Assembly (NCBI RefSeq): GCF_011455875.1
Contig: NZ_CP015031.1
Coordinates: forward strand, 434,001 to 498,000
DNA: 64,000 bases
Origin: Basfia succiniciproducens
GTDB taxonomy: Bacteria > Pseudomonadota > Gammaproteobacteria > Enterobacterales > Pasteurellaceae
Direction: 5' to 3'
The translations under genes and the position numbers were made by a program. The stretch's first letter is position 1; every line of letters starts with the position of its first letter. The notes under the pieces were generated by a model. That model had not been told where the DNA came from, searched no databases, and worked only from the letters and a program-made list of their open reading frames with translations. This document shows, one piece after another, positions 1 to 12,211 of this stretch.

Positions 1-117
1 AAACTGAGAGATTTTCTGAAAAGAAAGTCTGAGTATAAAAAAATCTTGGCCGAGCAAAAGCGGTCAAGTGTTTAGTAATAACGAACGACACAGGTATAAG
101 AATACTTGAGGTTGTAT
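1..117 (+). other. 16S-23S internal transcribed spacer (3' part)
   Basis: This AT-rich stretch lies directly before the 23S rRNA start and is the downstream end of the 16S-23S spacer; the 16S gene itself is outside the window. I see no tRNA in the visible part, although tRNAs could lie further upstream. A single uptake-signal-like AGCGGTCAAG lies near position 60. Confidence 0.75.
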
Positions 118-3014
<2,897 letters not shown>

Positions 3015-3176
3015 TACAACGCTCAAGTGTTTTTGGTAGTGAAAGTTATTACGGAATAAGTAAGTAGTCAGGGAATCGGCTTGTTTTTAATTTTAGAGAA
3101 TAGAAGAGTAGAAGACTAGAAGTAGGCTAGTGATAGCGGAGAGAAGAATCCGCGGTCAGTATCTGAAACGGAATTA

Positions 3177-3294
3177 TCCTGGCGGCGATAGTGCAGTGGT
3201 CCCACCTGAATCCATGCCGAACTCAGAAGTGAAACGCTGTTATGCCGATGGTAGTGTGGGGTATCCCCATGTGAGAGTAGGTCACCGCCAGGTT
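3177..3294 (+). rRNA. rrf: 5S ribosomal RNA
   Basis: The segment TCCTGGCGGCGATAGTGCAG, the conserved loop with CCATGCCGAACTCAGAAGTG, and the closing GGTCACCGCCAGG, complementary to the 5' end, identify a 5S rRNA of about 118 nt. It follows the 23S by about 160 bp, as usual in an rrn operon, and is followed by a rho-independent terminator. The spacer in front of it contains a run of related TAGAAG-like units around 3096-3130 with no clear function. Confidence 0.96.
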
Positions 3295-3307
3295 GTTATG
3301 AAGAGAG

Positions 3308-3337
3308 GCCCCCATCGAGAGATGAGGGCTTTTTTTT
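3308..3337 (+). terminator. rrn operon terminator
   Basis: A nine-base stem (GCCCCCATC / GATGAGGGC, one mismatch) with a GAGA tetraloop is followed by eight T residues, just after the 5S gene. It is a classic intrinsic terminator ending the rRNA operon. Confidence 0.9.
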
Positions 3338-3486
3338 GTGCTTGTGCTCACACCCATACCTACTAACTGAACCGGCGCGTCATCACCGCCATTGACGCGC
3401 GTAGGCGCAAAACTGTAGGAAAATTTACCGCACTTTTGAGTAAAAATAAAGGCGCATTTTATAGGATTGGAACTAAGCTAAATTAG

Positions 3487-4299
3487 TTATTTAAGCCCTT
3501 CAATAAAATCAGCAATGCTGTTTTCATTATTTGTGCCAATAATGCATTTGGCTTGTTGCTTAACGATCTCATCCGCATTTCCCATGGCTACACCTAATCC
3601 TACACTTGTTAGCATACTCAAATCATTTTGGTTATCACCAAAAGCAACAACTTGTTCCGGGTTCATATTGACGGATCGTAAATATTCCAGTAATCGGGAG
3701 CCTTTTGTGTTACCTTTATTAGATATATCAACCCGGTCAATCCAAGACCATTCACAGCTGAATTGATCTTGTGGCAACATATTGACCGTTTGCTGCATAA
3801 GCTCTCTATTTGGTGCGCTCATTACAAATTTCCAGATAATATCTTCATTATTCACTATATCGCGAAAGCTAGAAACTTGACGAACATCGGGACGCACATT
3901 TTGCGGACAACTTTGCACCCATTTTTGGAATTTTTCCATATGGGGATTAAGTTCCATATAATTCATCGCATTGCGGGAATACATCAATATGTGTATTTTT
4001 TGACGTTCGGCTATATCAATTAATTGTAATGCCTGTGCTTTACTAAATGGATTGCTGCGTAAAACTTCATCGGTTTGTGGTTGATATAAATAAGTACCAT
4101 TACAGCAAACAATAGGCGTTTCTAAATTTAATTCGTAATAATAAGGTTTAACCGCAGTATGATGCCGTCCTGTGACTAAAATAACCTGCATGCCTTTTTC
4201 TCGGGCCGCTTCAATCGCTTTTTTGCTGCTTGGTAAAATTATTCCCTGTGAATTTAATAATGTGCCGTCTAAATCGAAAGCTAAAACCTGATATGCCAT
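3487..4299 (-). CDS. ybhA: Pyridoxal phosphate phosphatase, HAD superfamily (YbhA)
   Basis: A 270-residue Cof-type HAD hydrolase. The catalytic motif DLDGT lies at residues 9-13, the nucleophile being Asp9, and the Mg-binding motif GDNQND at about 221. The stretch VTGRHHTAV and the segment CCNGTYLY match E. coli YbhA, which dephosphorylates pyridoxal 5'-phosphate and some sugar phosphates, better than they match YidA or Cof. It is a monocistronic gene lying downstream of fdhE on the same strand but separated from it by a hairpin terminator. The ATG has a modest purine-rich leader. The family assignment is firm; the exact substrate is taken from E. coli and promiscuity is common in this family. 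Confidence 0.88.
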   Translation of the reverse strand: MAYQVLAFDLDGTLLNSQGIILPSSKKAIEAAREKGMQVILVTGRHHTAVKPYYYELNLETPIVCCNGTYLYQPQTDEVLRSNPFSKAQALQLIDIAERQKIHILMYSRNAMNYMELNPHMEKFQKWVQSCPQNVRPDVRQVSSFRDIVNNEDIIWKFVMSAPNRELMQQTVNMLPQDQFSCEWSWIDRVDISNKGNTKGSRLLEYLRSVNMNPEQVVAFGDNQNDLSMLTSVGLGVAMGNADEIVKQQAKCIIGTNNENSIADFIEGLK

Positions 4300-4334
4300 A
4301 ATAATTACCTATAAAATTAACTTCAAATAGTATA

Positions 4335-4363
4335 AAGAAAAAGCAAGGCTAAAACCTTGCTTT
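4335..4363 (-). terminator. Terminator downstream of fdhE
   Basis: Arms AAAGCAAGG and CCTTGCTTT around a six-base loop, with a T-rich tail on the minus strand. It lies after fdhE and before ybhA. A second, weak AT-rich hairpin at 4482-4508 sits directly after the fdhE stop. Confidence 0.7.
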
Positions 4364-4517
4364 AGATCATTGAGTAATTTAATTGTTACAGGATAAATTG
4401 CCAGCCATAAAAAGTCATACTTTCTAAATTTTAACTTTGTTAATGGAACCGTAAGGATAAAGCATACATTTTGAAGATTTGCGAATAAAAATTTTTAATT
4501 TTTGTTCGTATTATCAA

Positions 4518-5444
4518 TTACGCTTCTTCCGAGGGGAACATAAAGGGATTTAATCCGCTGCGGGCGAAACCTTTTTCTTCCATCTCTATATCAAGATAAA
4601 TAGTTGCCAGATCGTCAGCTACAGGTTCAACATGAGGATCCTTTTCCTGGAACAGTATTTTAAGGTAGGAATGGCAATCACCGCAACTTTCGGATCGTAC
4701 TGCCGCCATTTCTTCATCAATAGACCAATATTCTAAATGTTCAGCTTGGTTGCAATTGCTACATTTGGCGCGAACCATATTCCATTCGCTTTCACAGAGG
4801 GAACAATGCAGATAACGCAAGCCTTGAGCTGCGCCAAAATGTACGACACTCGCCACCGGTGCCGCATTACATACCGGACAAACGTGAAGATTCTCACCGC
4901 TTTCCATATTTGTCGTATGAGGAATTTGTTGAGCAAGTTGTAGCCAGTAAAGCGAAAGAGCCGCCCAAATAAAAACAGCTTTATCACTGCTTACCGAAGA
5001 AAAATCTTCTGCTAAAAGTTTATCGGCAAGAGATTCAATTTCTGCATCCGAGGCCTTTTCTAACCAATCAATGGTTGTTGTTATTTGATTTGTCGCTTTA
5101 AGTTTGATTTGTGCTAAAATTTCAGCGAGATATTCTCGCCAAATAACATCTCGTTTCCAATTTTTAGTATGCAAAGGTTGAATTGAATTATCTAAACTGA
5201 AATTTTCTTTTGTTAAACGTTCGTCTTGTGGCAATGGGTGCATTTTTAAGATCTTTAATTGCACTTCCGAAACTTCCGCCGCGAAGTTCAAATATTCCGC
5301 GAATGGATGAGATTCACTAAGTTTTCGCAAACGCTTTGCCCGGCGCTCATATAAATTCTGAGGATTGGCGAAAAGCAGTGCTGGTTGTTCAAAACTGGTC
5401 GCTGTTTTTTTGATTTCATGCTCCGGAAGGATTCGAATACTCAT
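4518..5444 (-). CDS. fdhE: Formate dehydrogenase accessory protein FdhE
   Basis: A 308-residue cytoplasmic protein needed for activity of the respiratory formate dehydrogenases; it binds the catalytic subunit and iron through rubredoxin-like cysteine pairs. Four CxxC motifs are visible in the C-terminal half (CPVC, CSLC, CSNC, CGDC), as expected for FdhE. The frame is open 20 codons further upstream, but that extension runs through an inverted uptake-signal pair; the ATG at 5444, giving [10 protein letters not shown] and preceded by AGGAAT, is the better start. In H. influenzae fdhE follows fdxI; here it lies about 45 kb away from fdxGHI, so it must be expressed from its own promoter. Confidence 0.93.
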   Translation of the reverse strand: MSIRILPEHEIKKTATSFEQPALLFANPQNLYERRAKRLRKLSESHPFAEYLNFAAEVSEVQLKILKMHPLPQDERLTKENFSLDNSIQPLHTKNWKRDVIWREYLAEILAQIKLKATNQITTTIDWLEKASDAEIESLADKLLAEDFSSVSSDKAVFIWAALSLYWLQLAQQIPHTTNMESGENLHVCPVCNAAPVASVVHFGAAQGLRYLHCSLCESEWNMVRAKCSNCNQAEHLEYWSIDEEMAAVRSESCGDCHSYLKILFQEKDPHVEPVADDLATIYLDIEMEEKGFARSGLNPFMFPSEEA

Positions 5445-5462
5445 AGTTATAATTCCTAATAG

Positions 5463-5491
5463 AAAAGTGCGGTAAATTTTACCGCACTTTT
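5463..5491. repeat. Inverted uptake signal sequence pair
   Basis: AAAAGTGCGGTAAA is followed at once by its inverted copy TTTACCGCACTTTT. These are two facing Pasteurellaceae DNA-uptake cores able to form a hairpin, located just upstream of the fdhE start. It may act as a weak terminator for read-through from the gene upstream. Confidence 0.85.
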
Positions 5492-5572
5492 GGCTGCTTT
5501 GCATTACACAAATGTTGTTAGAATGTTAATAATAGCATGCTATAGTTGATTGAAAGAATGTACGGGCATTTA

Positions 5573-5604
5573 TAAAAAATCCGGCTAGAAAAACTAACCG
5601 GATT
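5573..5604 (-). terminator. Terminator of the YccT-family gene
   Basis: Arms AATCCGGCTAG and CTAACCGGATT (one mismatch) around a short A-rich loop, with a T run on the minus strand, 60 bp after the stop of the gene at 5664. Confidence 0.8.
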
Positions 5605-5663
5605 TTAAGATTTAGATTAACCAAACATTAATCAATCTGTTTTTATCAAATAACGTGAAGAAA

Positions 5664-6323
5664 TTACTGTTTCTTCGCCCAGTTTAAGAAACGGGTTTGT
5701 GTTTCTTTATCCGCCTGTTGGAACCAGTATTGCAGCATTTGTTCTGCCGCATTTTCACCCTGGACCGTTACTTTACCTTTTGCAACTTTACCTGCACCTG
5801 TTGTACCCATTGCCGTCGGCATTGTTGTGGTTGCGAAAGACGCTACTGCCGCTTTGGCGCCGGAAGCGTTGTAGTTTGATAAATTTTCAACAAGGTTTAC
5901 GCTAGGTAAGAAGCCTTCTTGCGTTAAATATTCCTGTTTAGTTTGAACTGCTGCGCCAGACGCGGTAGTAACGGAAATTACCGGAGATTGCTTAAATTTT
6001 TCAACATCGCGCTCGCTGCGTAAAGTCGGGGCAGAAATTTGAATATCTTCTGTTGTGCCTTGGAAAGTTACTACAATCGGATCCGATTCGAATAAATTAG
6101 ACTCTGAACCGCCGCGAATAATTTCGGAAACGCGAACAACAACTTGGTGCTGGTTAGTATCCGTAATATTGAATGAACGAGCTTGTTTTATAAGAGATTT
6201 GCTTGCTTTTTGACCGTCAATTGCCAAAAAATCAACATTTGATGAGGTTGTTACAACACCAGCAAAGCTTGGTGTACTGGTTAATAGCGCTGCCACTGCT
6301 AATGCAGTAAGACGAAATTTCAT
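5664..6323 (-). CDS. DUF2057 / UPF0319 family secreted protein (YccT/CsgI-like)
   Basis: A 219-residue protein with a clear Sec signal peptide (residues 1-21, ending PSFA). After it come the family features: a segment about one's own LAIDGQK, hydrophobic beta-rich sequence VVVRVSEIIRGGSE, and the C-terminal LQYWFQQADKETQTRFLNWA, which closely matches E. coli YccT ([20 protein letters not shown]). YccT has been renamed CsgI for inhibiting curli assembly; there are no curli genes in this window, so that role should not be carried over. Likely periplasmic. Monocistronic with its own terminator. The function in Pasteurellaceae is unknown. Confidence 0.82.
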   Translation of the reverse strand: MKFRLTALAVAALLTSTPSFAGVVTTSSNVDFLAIDGQKASKSLIKQARSFNITDTNQHQVVVRVSEIIRGGSESNLFESDPIVVTFQGTTEDIQISAPTLRSERDVEKFKQSPVISVTTASGAAVQTKQEYLTQEGFLPSVNLVENLSNYNASGAKAAVASFATTTMPTAMGTTGAGKVAKGKVTVQGENAAEQMLQYWFQQADKETQTRFLNWAKKQ

Positions 6324-6510
6324 ATTGGCTCCTTGTTGTTAAGGACGAGTATAAATAGATAATTATCACTTTAATTGATGAAACCGGCGGATTGCTTGAT
6401 TGGTTCATTTAAAGTGGTACTTGTATCCTAGTCTAATTTGACTAAAATGAAAATAGAAAAACGTAAAAAAATCTATTATCTACGAGTTAGATCAACGATT
6501 GGAGACATAT

Positions 6511-6783
6511 ATGCTGAAAAAACAATTTGTGGTATACGGCATTGTGCAGGGTGTCGGCTTTCGCTATTTTACCTGGAAAAAAGCAACTGAAATAGGATTG
6601 AACGGAATCGTAAAAAATCAACGCGACGGTTCCGTCTATATTCTTGCGGAAGGAAGCGCGTCGCAAATCGATAGTTTTCGCGACTGGTTAAGCCATGGTC
6701 CGCCAAGCGCTAGAGTAGATCGGGTGGAAGAAAATGATTATAGCGGCACGCGTTCTTTTGGTTTATTTTCTGTCGAGCATTAA
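6511..6783 (+). CDS. yccX: Acylphosphatase
   Basis: A 90-residue enzyme hydrolysing carboxyl-phosphate bonds such as acetyl phosphate. The acylphosphatase signature is complete: VQGVGFR, with the phosphate-binding Arg18, and KNQRDGSV with the catalytic Asn36. The length is that of the family. A TTG twelve bases upstream is in frame, but the ATG at 6511 has GGAGA five bases before it and is the start. In E. coli yccX lies beside tusE and yccA, as here, although it faces tusE tail to tail. Confidence 0.93.
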   Translation: MLKKQFVVYGIVQGVGFRYFTWKKATEIGLNGIVKNQRDGSVYILAEGSASQIDSFRDWLSHGPPSARVDRVEENDYSGTRSFGLFSVEH

Positions 6784-6958
6784 CGGATAAAAGTGCGGTC
6801 GAAAAAGTCATATTTTTTAACTTTATTTTTGTTTATGGCGTCTATACGGCGAAAAATCCTTGCAAGGTTGTGATGAAAATCCAGCTAAGTTTTATGTGAA
6901 AGCGGTTAAGCCCGATTAACTCCGGCATATTCAATTAACTATGCCAAGTATACTTTGG

Positions 6959-7288
6959 TTATAAACATTTTGCCGGTTTTGGCAAGCCGGCTAGTTTTGT
7001 CGCCTGCTTTGCCGGGCCGTCGGGAAATAAACGCTGTAAATAACGGCTATTGCCTTTGTCTTCGCCAAGTTTTTGCGCCATTGCTTTCACCAGCATACGA
7101 ATGGCGGGCGAGGTTTTATATTCCTGATAAAATTCACGTACGAAGTAGATTACTTCCCAATGGGCTTCCGTGAGAGCCACGCCTTCTTTTTCCGCAATGG
7201 CTTTTGCCACATCTTCATTCCATTCGTTTAGATTTAGAAGGTAACCCGCGGGATCCGTTTCAATTTGCGTATTATTAATGTTTAACAT
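6959..7288 (-). CDS. tusE: Sulfur relay protein TusE (DsrC family)
   Basis: A 109-residue DsrC/TusE protein. It accepts sulfur from TusBCD and hands it to MnmA for 2-thiolation of tRNA wobble uridine. The penultimate Cys108 (C-terminal KPAKCL), which carries the persulfide, is present, as is the conserved [16 protein letters not shown] segment. It is the E. coli-type length. Its order next to yccA and yccX is conserved with E. coli; no TusBCD genes are in the window. The leader AAAAACC before the ATG offers only a weak ribosome site. Confidence 0.93.
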   Translation of the reverse strand: MLNINNTQIETDPAGYLLNLNEWNEDVAKAIAEKEGVALTEAHWEVIYFVREFYQEYKTSPAIRMLVKAMAQKLGEDKGNSRYLQRLFPDGPAKQATKLAGLPKPAKCL

Positions 7289-7320
7289 AAAAACCTTTAT
7301 AAAAATTTTGCTTATTATAC

Positions 7321-7350
7321 GAAAAACGCCCCTAATAAAGTAGAGGCGTT
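7321..7350 (-). terminator. Terminator downstream of yccA
   Basis: Arms AACGCCCCT and AGAGGCGTT (one mismatch), with a T-rich tail on the minus strand, lying between the yccA stop and tusE. It implies that tusE is mostly transcribed separately. Confidence 0.75.
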
Positions 7351-7372
7351 GGGGATTTTCGTTAAAACTTAA

Positions 7373-8044
7373 TTAATCGTCACCGCCAAAGATGCCCAAT
7401 AATTGTAACAAACTTAAGAATAGGTTGTAGATTGAAACAAATAGGCTAACGGTCGCTCTGATATAATTTGTTTCACCGCCATGAATAATATTGCTTGTTT
7501 CAAATAAGATTGCGGCACTTGAGAAAATTACAAACAAACCGCTAATCGCCAAATGCAAAGCCGGCGTTTGGAAGAATATGCTTGCCACCATGCCCAGCAA
7601 TAACACGATAAAGAGCGAGAAAATCATGCCGGAAAGGAATGACATATCTTTGCGGGTCGTCAGTACATAAGCCGAGCAAGCAAAGAACACCGCGGCCGTA
7701 CCTGACAATGCAAGAACTACGGTTTCGCTTAACCCTGCGCCGATATAAACATTCAGAATCGGCCCTAAGGTATAGCCAAGGAAACCGGTAAAGGCAAAGG
7801 CGGATAGAATTCCCCAACCGCTGTTAGCTAACGAATTGGTTAAAAACAATAAGCCGTAAAAGCCGACTAACGTCACGATAATACCGGGATGCGGCAAGCC
7901 TAATGACATGGAAATATAGGCGACGAATGCGGAGAAGGCAAGTGTCATGCCCAATAAAAAGTAAGTATTACGTAATACTTTATGTGTGCTAAGTAATGAA
8001 GTTGATTGCTCGCGGGCATCAAGGACAATACGGGAATCAGCCAT
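7373..8044 (-). CDS. yccA: BAX inhibitor-1 family inner-membrane protein (YccA)
   Basis: A 223-residue protein with about seven hydrophobic segments filling residues 25-218, characteristic of the BI-1/YccA/YbhL family. In E. coli YccA is a substrate and modulator of the FtsH-HflKC protease and protects SecY when translocons jam. The N-terminal hydrophilic stretch of some 20 residues, which FtsH needs to grip E. coli YccA, is present. Synteny with tusE and yccX supports YccA rather than the related YbhL. The start ATG at 8044 is preceded by AAGGAAA. Confidence 0.88.
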   Translation of the reverse strand: MADSRIVLDAREQSTSLLSTHKVLRNTYFLLGMTLAFSAFVAYISMSLGLPHPGIIVTLVGFYGLLFLTNSLANSGWGILSAFAFTGFLGYTLGPILNVYIGAGLSETVVLALSGTAAVFFACSAYVLTTRKDMSFLSGMIFSLFIVLLLGMVASIFFQTPALHLAISGLFVIFSSAAILFETSNIIHGGETNYIRATVSLFVSIYNLFLSLLQLLGIFGGDD

Positions 8045-8235
8045 AAGAAATTTCCTTATAAAGAGAATAAATTAAGGGTTACGTTACTGATAAGTACTAT
8101 AAATGTCAATATTTTTAACCAAAATGCTTTTGGGATAAGCAATATGTTTAAATTATCGTCGGTTAGGCAAGGGCAATAAAAATATTGGTTTACATCAAGC
8201 TATAACTATATTATATTTCACCACACTTAAACCAC

Positions 8236-8325
8236 GGAGGAATGGTCGAGTGGTTGAAGGCACCGGTCTTGAAAACCGGCGAGGGTTTGCGCCCTCCCTG
8301 AGTTCGAATCTCAGTTCCTCCGCCA
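8236..8325 (+). tRNA. serT: tRNA-Ser (UGA anticodon)
   Basis: A 90-nt class II tRNA. The acceptor arm GGAGGAA pairs with TTCCTCC before the encoded GCCA end; the anticodon stem CCGGT/ACCGG encloses CTTGAAA with anticodon TGA; a long variable arm GCGAGGG...CCCTCC and the T arm with GTTCGAATC are all present. The anticodon reads UCA and other UCN codons. Confidence 0.96.
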
Positions 8326-8334
8326 TATTCCTAT

Positions 8335-8368
8335 AAAAAAGCCGTAAGTTAATCGCTTACGGCTTTTT
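8335..8368. terminator. Bidirectional terminator after tRNA-Ser
   Basis: AAAAAAGCCGTAAG pairs with CTTACGGCTTTTTT around a seven-base loop. The runs of A and T on the two sides let it stop the tRNA transcript and also pbpG transcription arriving from the right. Confidence 0.88.
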
Positions 8369-8454
8369 TGTTCTGTATCGGTTTAAATTTCTTTTATCGC
8401 GCCGATTATTGCAATGGTAACAAAATTCAGCAAATTTTAACCGCACTTTTAACC

Positions 8455-9327
8455 TTATTTTGCTACCTGTTCGATTAATTGAGCCAATCCTTGTTCGTCA
8501 TAGTTTTCAAAATCCTGATCGTTAAATTCATTGATTTCTACGTCATTTGCAGCTAAACAGCCATATTCTTCCAATTTATGTTTAGTGAAGTTGGAACGGT
8601 AAGCGGAACTTGCATTATTTAAACTGATTACACCGATGGTTGAACGATTACACTGATGTTTATTGACAAAAACCAAATTGTAGCCGGATTCCCGGATATA
8701 ACCCGTTTTATTAATCGCGGCGTCAAACATTTCTTCACGCACCAATTTATTGGTGTTTTGCATAAATACATTGTGACGCCCCGCCCGGATATAGGTGGCT
8801 CTGGTGTTTGATAACGTTTTAATCAACTGTTTATCAAGGGAATATTTGGCTAATTTAACTAAATCCATAGGGCTTGATACATTGCTGCTTGATAAGCCCG
8901 AACTGTCGCTGAAACGGGTTGAATTCATACCTAATTGCTGCGCTTTTTGATTCATTTTTTTGATAAATTGCGCCCGACTCATTCCGGCGGAGCGAGAGAG
9001 TGCGTGGGCGGCATAATTGTCGGAATGGACTAACATTGCTTTCAGCAATTCATTACAGGAAATCGGTGTGTATTTAGGTAACTTAGTGCGGGTTCCTTTA
9101 ATATGATCGTAGTCTTCATCGGTAATGGAGCTTGAACAATTAGGATTCCGATTATTTTCCAAAAATACATTGGCGGTCATCAGTTTTGTTACCGAGGCAA
9201 TAGGCAGAATGCTATTGGGCGAGCGGCTTTCCAGCACCTTGTTGTGAGTAAAATCATAGACCACATAAGATTGTGCCCATGCGGTGACGGGCAAAAATAA
9301 GAAAACGGAAAATAATTTTTTTAGCAT
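8455..9327 (-). CDS. pbpG: D-alanyl-D-alanine endopeptidase (penicillin-binding protein 7)
   Basis: A periplasmic serine peptidase of the S11 family that cleaves DD-crosslinks in peptidoglycan. Taking the ATG at 9327, the protein has 290 residues and a signal peptide of 18 residues (ending AWA). The active-site motifs are in order: SVTK at 45-48 (nucleophile Ser45), SDN at 102-104, and KTG at 207-209. The SDN variant replaces the SEN of E. coli PBP7. The frame is open 15 codons further up, but that would place charged and polar residues before the signal peptide. No strong ribosome site is seen for either start. PBP4-type C-terminal membrane anchor is absent, as in PbpG. Confidence 0.87.
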   Translation of the reverse strand: MLKKLFSVFLFLPVTAWAQSYVVYDFTHNKVLESRSPNSILPIASVTKLMTANVFLENNRNPNCSSSITDEDYDHIKGTRTKLPKYTPISCNELLKAMLVHSDNYAAHALSRSAGMSRAQFIKKMNQKAQQLGMNSTRFSDSSGLSSSNVSSPMDLVKLAKYSLDKQLIKTLSNTRATYIRAGRHNVFMQNTNKLVREEMFDAAINKTGYIRESGYNLVFVNKHQCNRSTIGVISLNNASSAYRSNFTKHKLEEYGCLAANDVEINEFNDQDFENYDEQGLAQLIEQVAK

Positions 9328-9436
9328 AGAGGTAACGACCGAATAACATATTGACATAGTTGGCAATAGCAATAAATTTTGCTATGACGTATTCTACTCT
9401 ATAATCGGACAAAGTGCGGTCATTTTTTTCAGAATT

Positions 9437-10252
9437 TTACATTTCATTTTGCTCCGTTTTTTCCCAGGCGCTGTTATCAAGCTCTTTGCCGAAATAACTT
9501 TCGATTAAACGCTTGGTAATATCGTTTTGAGGACGAGTAAGCACATGACGGGTTTCGCCATATTCAATCATTTCCCCTTCATCCATTACCAGAATTTTAT
9601 CCGCACAATGTTTAATGATACCTAAATGTTGTCCCACATAAATATAAGAGAGGCTTAATCGTTCCTGCAAATCCAGCATGAGGTTAGTAAGTTGGGTTTT
9701 TACGGAGGCGTCTAAGGAACCTAAGGCATCGTCAATGATGATGATTTCAGGCTCTAAAATAAGTGCGCGGGCAAGGGCGACACGTTGTTTTTGGCTGATA
9801 GACAACGTATTGATACCGACATTAGCATGCTCCGGATAAAGCCCGACTAAACGCAAGGTTTCGAAGATTCGTTCGTTACGTTCCCGTTCATTGAGAGTGG
9901 TTAATAGTCGAAGCGGGTCATCTAGCGTTTGCCCGACATTTAATCTTGGATTAAAGGCGTTATTGACATCCTGAAATACCATGCGGATATGGCTTGCTCG
10001 CCGTTTATAATCACCGAATTCGAGTGGCGTGCTTTTAAATAGAATACGCCCTGATGTGGGCGGAATAATGCCCACAATCATTTTGGCTAGAGTGGATTTT
10101 CCCGCCCCGTTTTTTCCGATAATTGCCAGCATTTGTTTTTTTTCTAAGGTGAAACTAATATGTTTAACCGCTTGCAGTTTATGTTCGGCAAAAAAGCCGA
10201 GATTGTCAGTGAAGGACTTCGATAAATTATCTATCTGGAGTAATGCGCTCAT
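9437..10252 (-). CDS. sapF: Peptide ABC transporter ATP-binding protein SapF
   Basis: One of the two ATPases of the Sap importer, which confers resistance to host antimicrobial peptides and in Haemophilus also takes part in haem uptake. The Walker A motif GKNGAGKST lies at 46-54 and the signature LSISQKQ at 150-156; like E. coli SapF it is degenerate compared with LSGGQ. Walker B reads [12 protein letters not shown]: the catalytic glutamate after the Walker B aspartate, Glu in E. coli SapF (ADEA), is Asp175 here. The 271-residue length is normal. Last gene of the operon, 11 bp after sapD. No hairpin is seen directly after it. Confidence 0.93.
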   Translation of the reverse strand: MSALLQIDNLSKSFTDNLGFFAEHKLQAVKHISFTLEKKQMLAIIGKNGAGKSTLAKMIVGIIPPTSGRILFKSTPLEFGDYKRRASHIRMVFQDVNNAFNPRLNVGQTLDDPLRLLTTLNERERNERIFETLRLVGLYPEHANVGINTLSISQKQRVALARALILEPEIIIIDDALGSLDASVKTQLTNLMLDLQERLSLSYIYVGQHLGIIKHCADKILVMDEGEMIEYGETRHVLTRPQNDITKRLIESYFGKELDNSAWEKTEQNEM

Positions 10253-10263
10253 TTTATTTTCCT

Positions 10264-11316
10264 TTAACTGATTTTGCTTTCCGGGCTCAATGTTAGCGGT
10301 GTAATGGTATCTTTTTCTTTACGATTGGTTTCTAATAAATTTAGTGGATAATGACAGGCAAATTCATGCTGTTTTATGCGACGTAAAGGCGGTTTTTTAA
10401 TACATTTTTTCTGTGCAAACGGGCAGCGTGGTCCTAACCGACAACCCATAGGCATTTGTTCCAGCAGCGGAACCGTTCCGCGCAACGTGTTTAGTTTACT
10501 TTTTAACGGCATCGGTTGCGAAAAATCGGGCATTGAGTGCAGCAATGCAGAAGTATAAGGATGATGCGGCGTTTCAAGAATATTTTCTTTCGGCCCCGAT
10601 TCCGCGTTTTGGCCGCAGTAAAGAACTATAAAACTATGGCACCATTCACTGATTCCCGCCATATCGTTGCTGGCAAGCAGTACTGAGGTACCGTTATTTT
10701 GGTTCATACTGGAGAGCAGACGAAAAATTTGTAGCTGGGTGGTGGATTCCAATGAATTTGTCGGTTCATCGGCAATCAATAATCTCGGTTGATTGGCAAT
10801 GGCAATGGCAATCATCACTTTTTGCCCTTCACCCTCGGTAATTTCATTGGGGTAGCTGTTCATAATATCTTTATGATCTTTTATTCCGACACGATGAAGC
10901 AGCTCAATAGCCCGACGTTTACGCCAGCCGAACCAATGCCAGATTTTTCCTTTAAATGTCCAGGAAGGAATATTCTGCATAATTTGCTGACCGATTTTTT
11001 TACTGGGATCAAGGTAGCTCAGCGGCTCCTGATAAATCATCGAAATCTCTTTTCCCACCAATTTCCGGCGTTTATAAGGGCTTAATTTAAGTAATTCGAC
11101 GTCGTTAAAACGAAAACGATCCGCGGTAATAATCCAATTGTCTTTGCTGGTGTTGCAGATCACTTTAGCTATCAGGCTTTTTCCTGAACCGGATTCACCG
11201 ACCAAGCCGCAGATTTCACCTTCATTCAGGGTTAGATTAACGTTATCGACAACGCTAACATAGCCGTTTGGCGTATTTACTTTAATTGTTAAATTTCGAA
11301 TATCGAGTAAAGCCAT
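10264..11316 (-). CDS. sapD: Peptide ABC transporter ATP-binding protein SapD
   Basis: The second ATPase of the Sap system, 350 residues. Walker A GESGSGKS lies at 40-47, the Q-loop at [12 protein letters not shown], the signature region is EITEGEGQK, and Walker B is [12 protein letters not shown] with the catalytic Glu retained. The C-terminal oligopeptide-transporter-type extension carries the cysteine set [14 protein letters not shown] that is typical of DppD/SapD and can hold an iron-sulfur cluster in relatives. In E. coli SapD also energises Trk potassium uptake. It starts 7 bp after sapC. Confidence 0.94.
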   Translation of the reverse strand: MALLDIRNLTIKVNTPNGYVSVVDNVNLTLNEGEICGLVGESGSGKSLIAKVICNTSKDNWIITADRFRFNDVELLKLSPYKRRKLVGKEISMIYQEPLSYLDPSKKIGQQIMQNIPSWTFKGKIWHWFGWRKRRAIELLHRVGIKDHKDIMNSYPNEITEGEGQKVMIAIAIANQPRLLIADEPTNSLESTTQLQIFRLLSSMNQNNGTSVLLASNDMAGISEWCHSFIVLYCGQNAESGPKENILETPHHPYTSALLHSMPDFSQPMPLKSKLNTLRGTVPLLEQMPMGCRLGPRCPFAQKKCIKKPPLRRIKQHEFACHYPLNLLETNRKEKDTITPLTLSPESKIS

Positions 11317-11323
11317 AATTCAC

Positions 11324-12211
11324 CTATTCGTAATGTTTGCTAATAGCTTTACATAAGCCGTTACCAAAAATAATCACCACTAATGCCGTCATGATAATTG
11401 CCAAACCCGGCAAAATAACCGTCCAGGGAGCGAGGTAAATCAGTTCTAAAGAATCCCGAATCATGGCGCCCCATTCGGGAGTGGGGCGTTGGGCGCCAAG
11501 GGAAATGAAACTTAACGCACTAATGTCCAGAATTGCCACCACAAAAGAACGGATTAATTCTTTAATATAACGAACGCTGATATTGGGCAAAATGGTTTCT
11601 CTCAGTAATTCCATATTCGATGCGCCGTCTAAACGCAACATGAGTACGTATTCTTTTTTCAATTCCTGCTGGATGGCTTGATAGATTTCGTGGATAAAGT
11701 GCGGTAGTAAAGCGAGCAGAATCGCAAGCATCGCATTCAGTAAACTGGCCTCCATTAGGGTTGCGATGATCATCGCAATGAGCAAAATCGGCACGGATAA
11801 AAAAGCGTCAAGAAAATGCCCCAAAATACGGGATTTCATACCGGATGACATGCCGGCCAGGATGCCAAGCATTCCTCCGACAACCGCGGTGAATATAATG
11901 ATAATAGCAGCTGAACCGAAAGTATAGCTTACACCGTTAATCAAGCGGCTGAAAATATCTCTGCCGATATCATCGGTGCCGAAGAAATAGGTTACTTCAC
12001 CGTTAGGAAACCATGACGGCGGCATTAGTTCGCGACCGACAAATTGGTCATCACTCGCATAAGGCGCAATCCAAGGGGCAAAAACTGCGGTCAAAATTAA
12101 CAGAATAAAAATATACAGACCGAATAAGGCAATCCGGTCTTTCCGAAAATCGTGCCAAATAGCTTTAAGTGTTTCCGTTTGACGAAATTCATAAGGTTCT
12201 TTATCTTGCAT
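11324..12211 (-). CDS. sapC: Peptide ABC transporter permease SapC
   Basis: A 295-residue inner-membrane permease of the DppC/OppC type. It has a hydrophobic segment at about 30-52, then the periplasmic loop with FGTDDIGRDIFSRLI and about five further membrane segments; the EAA-like coupling loop is around LRLDGASNMELLRETILPN. It overlaps the end of sapB by 11 bp, so translation is probably coupled. Pairs with SapB to form the membrane channel. Confidence 0.94.
   Translation of the reverse strand: MQDKEPYEFRQTETLKAIWHDFRKDRIALFGLYIFILLILTAVFAPWIAPYASDDQFVGRELMPPSWFPNGEVTYFFGTDDIGRDIFSRLINGVSYTFGSAAIIIIFTAVVGGMLGILAGMSSGMKSRILGHFLDAFLSVPILLIAMIIATLMEASLLNAMLAILLALLPHFIHEIYQAIQQELKKEYVLMLRLDGASNMELLRETILPNISVRYIKELIRSFVVAILDISALSFISLGAQRPTPEWGAMIRDSLELIYLAPWTVILPGLAIIMTALVVIIFGNGLCKAISKHYE

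Noticed and set aside
4400-4517. A small RNA in the ybhA-fdhE gap
   Set aside because: Only AT-rich hairpins that look like fdhE terminators; no promoter and no conserved element.
6499-6510. TTG at 6499 as the acylphosphatase start
   Set aside because: The ATG at 6511 has a Shine-Dalgarno GGAGA at the right distance, which would be inside the coding sequence if TTG were used.
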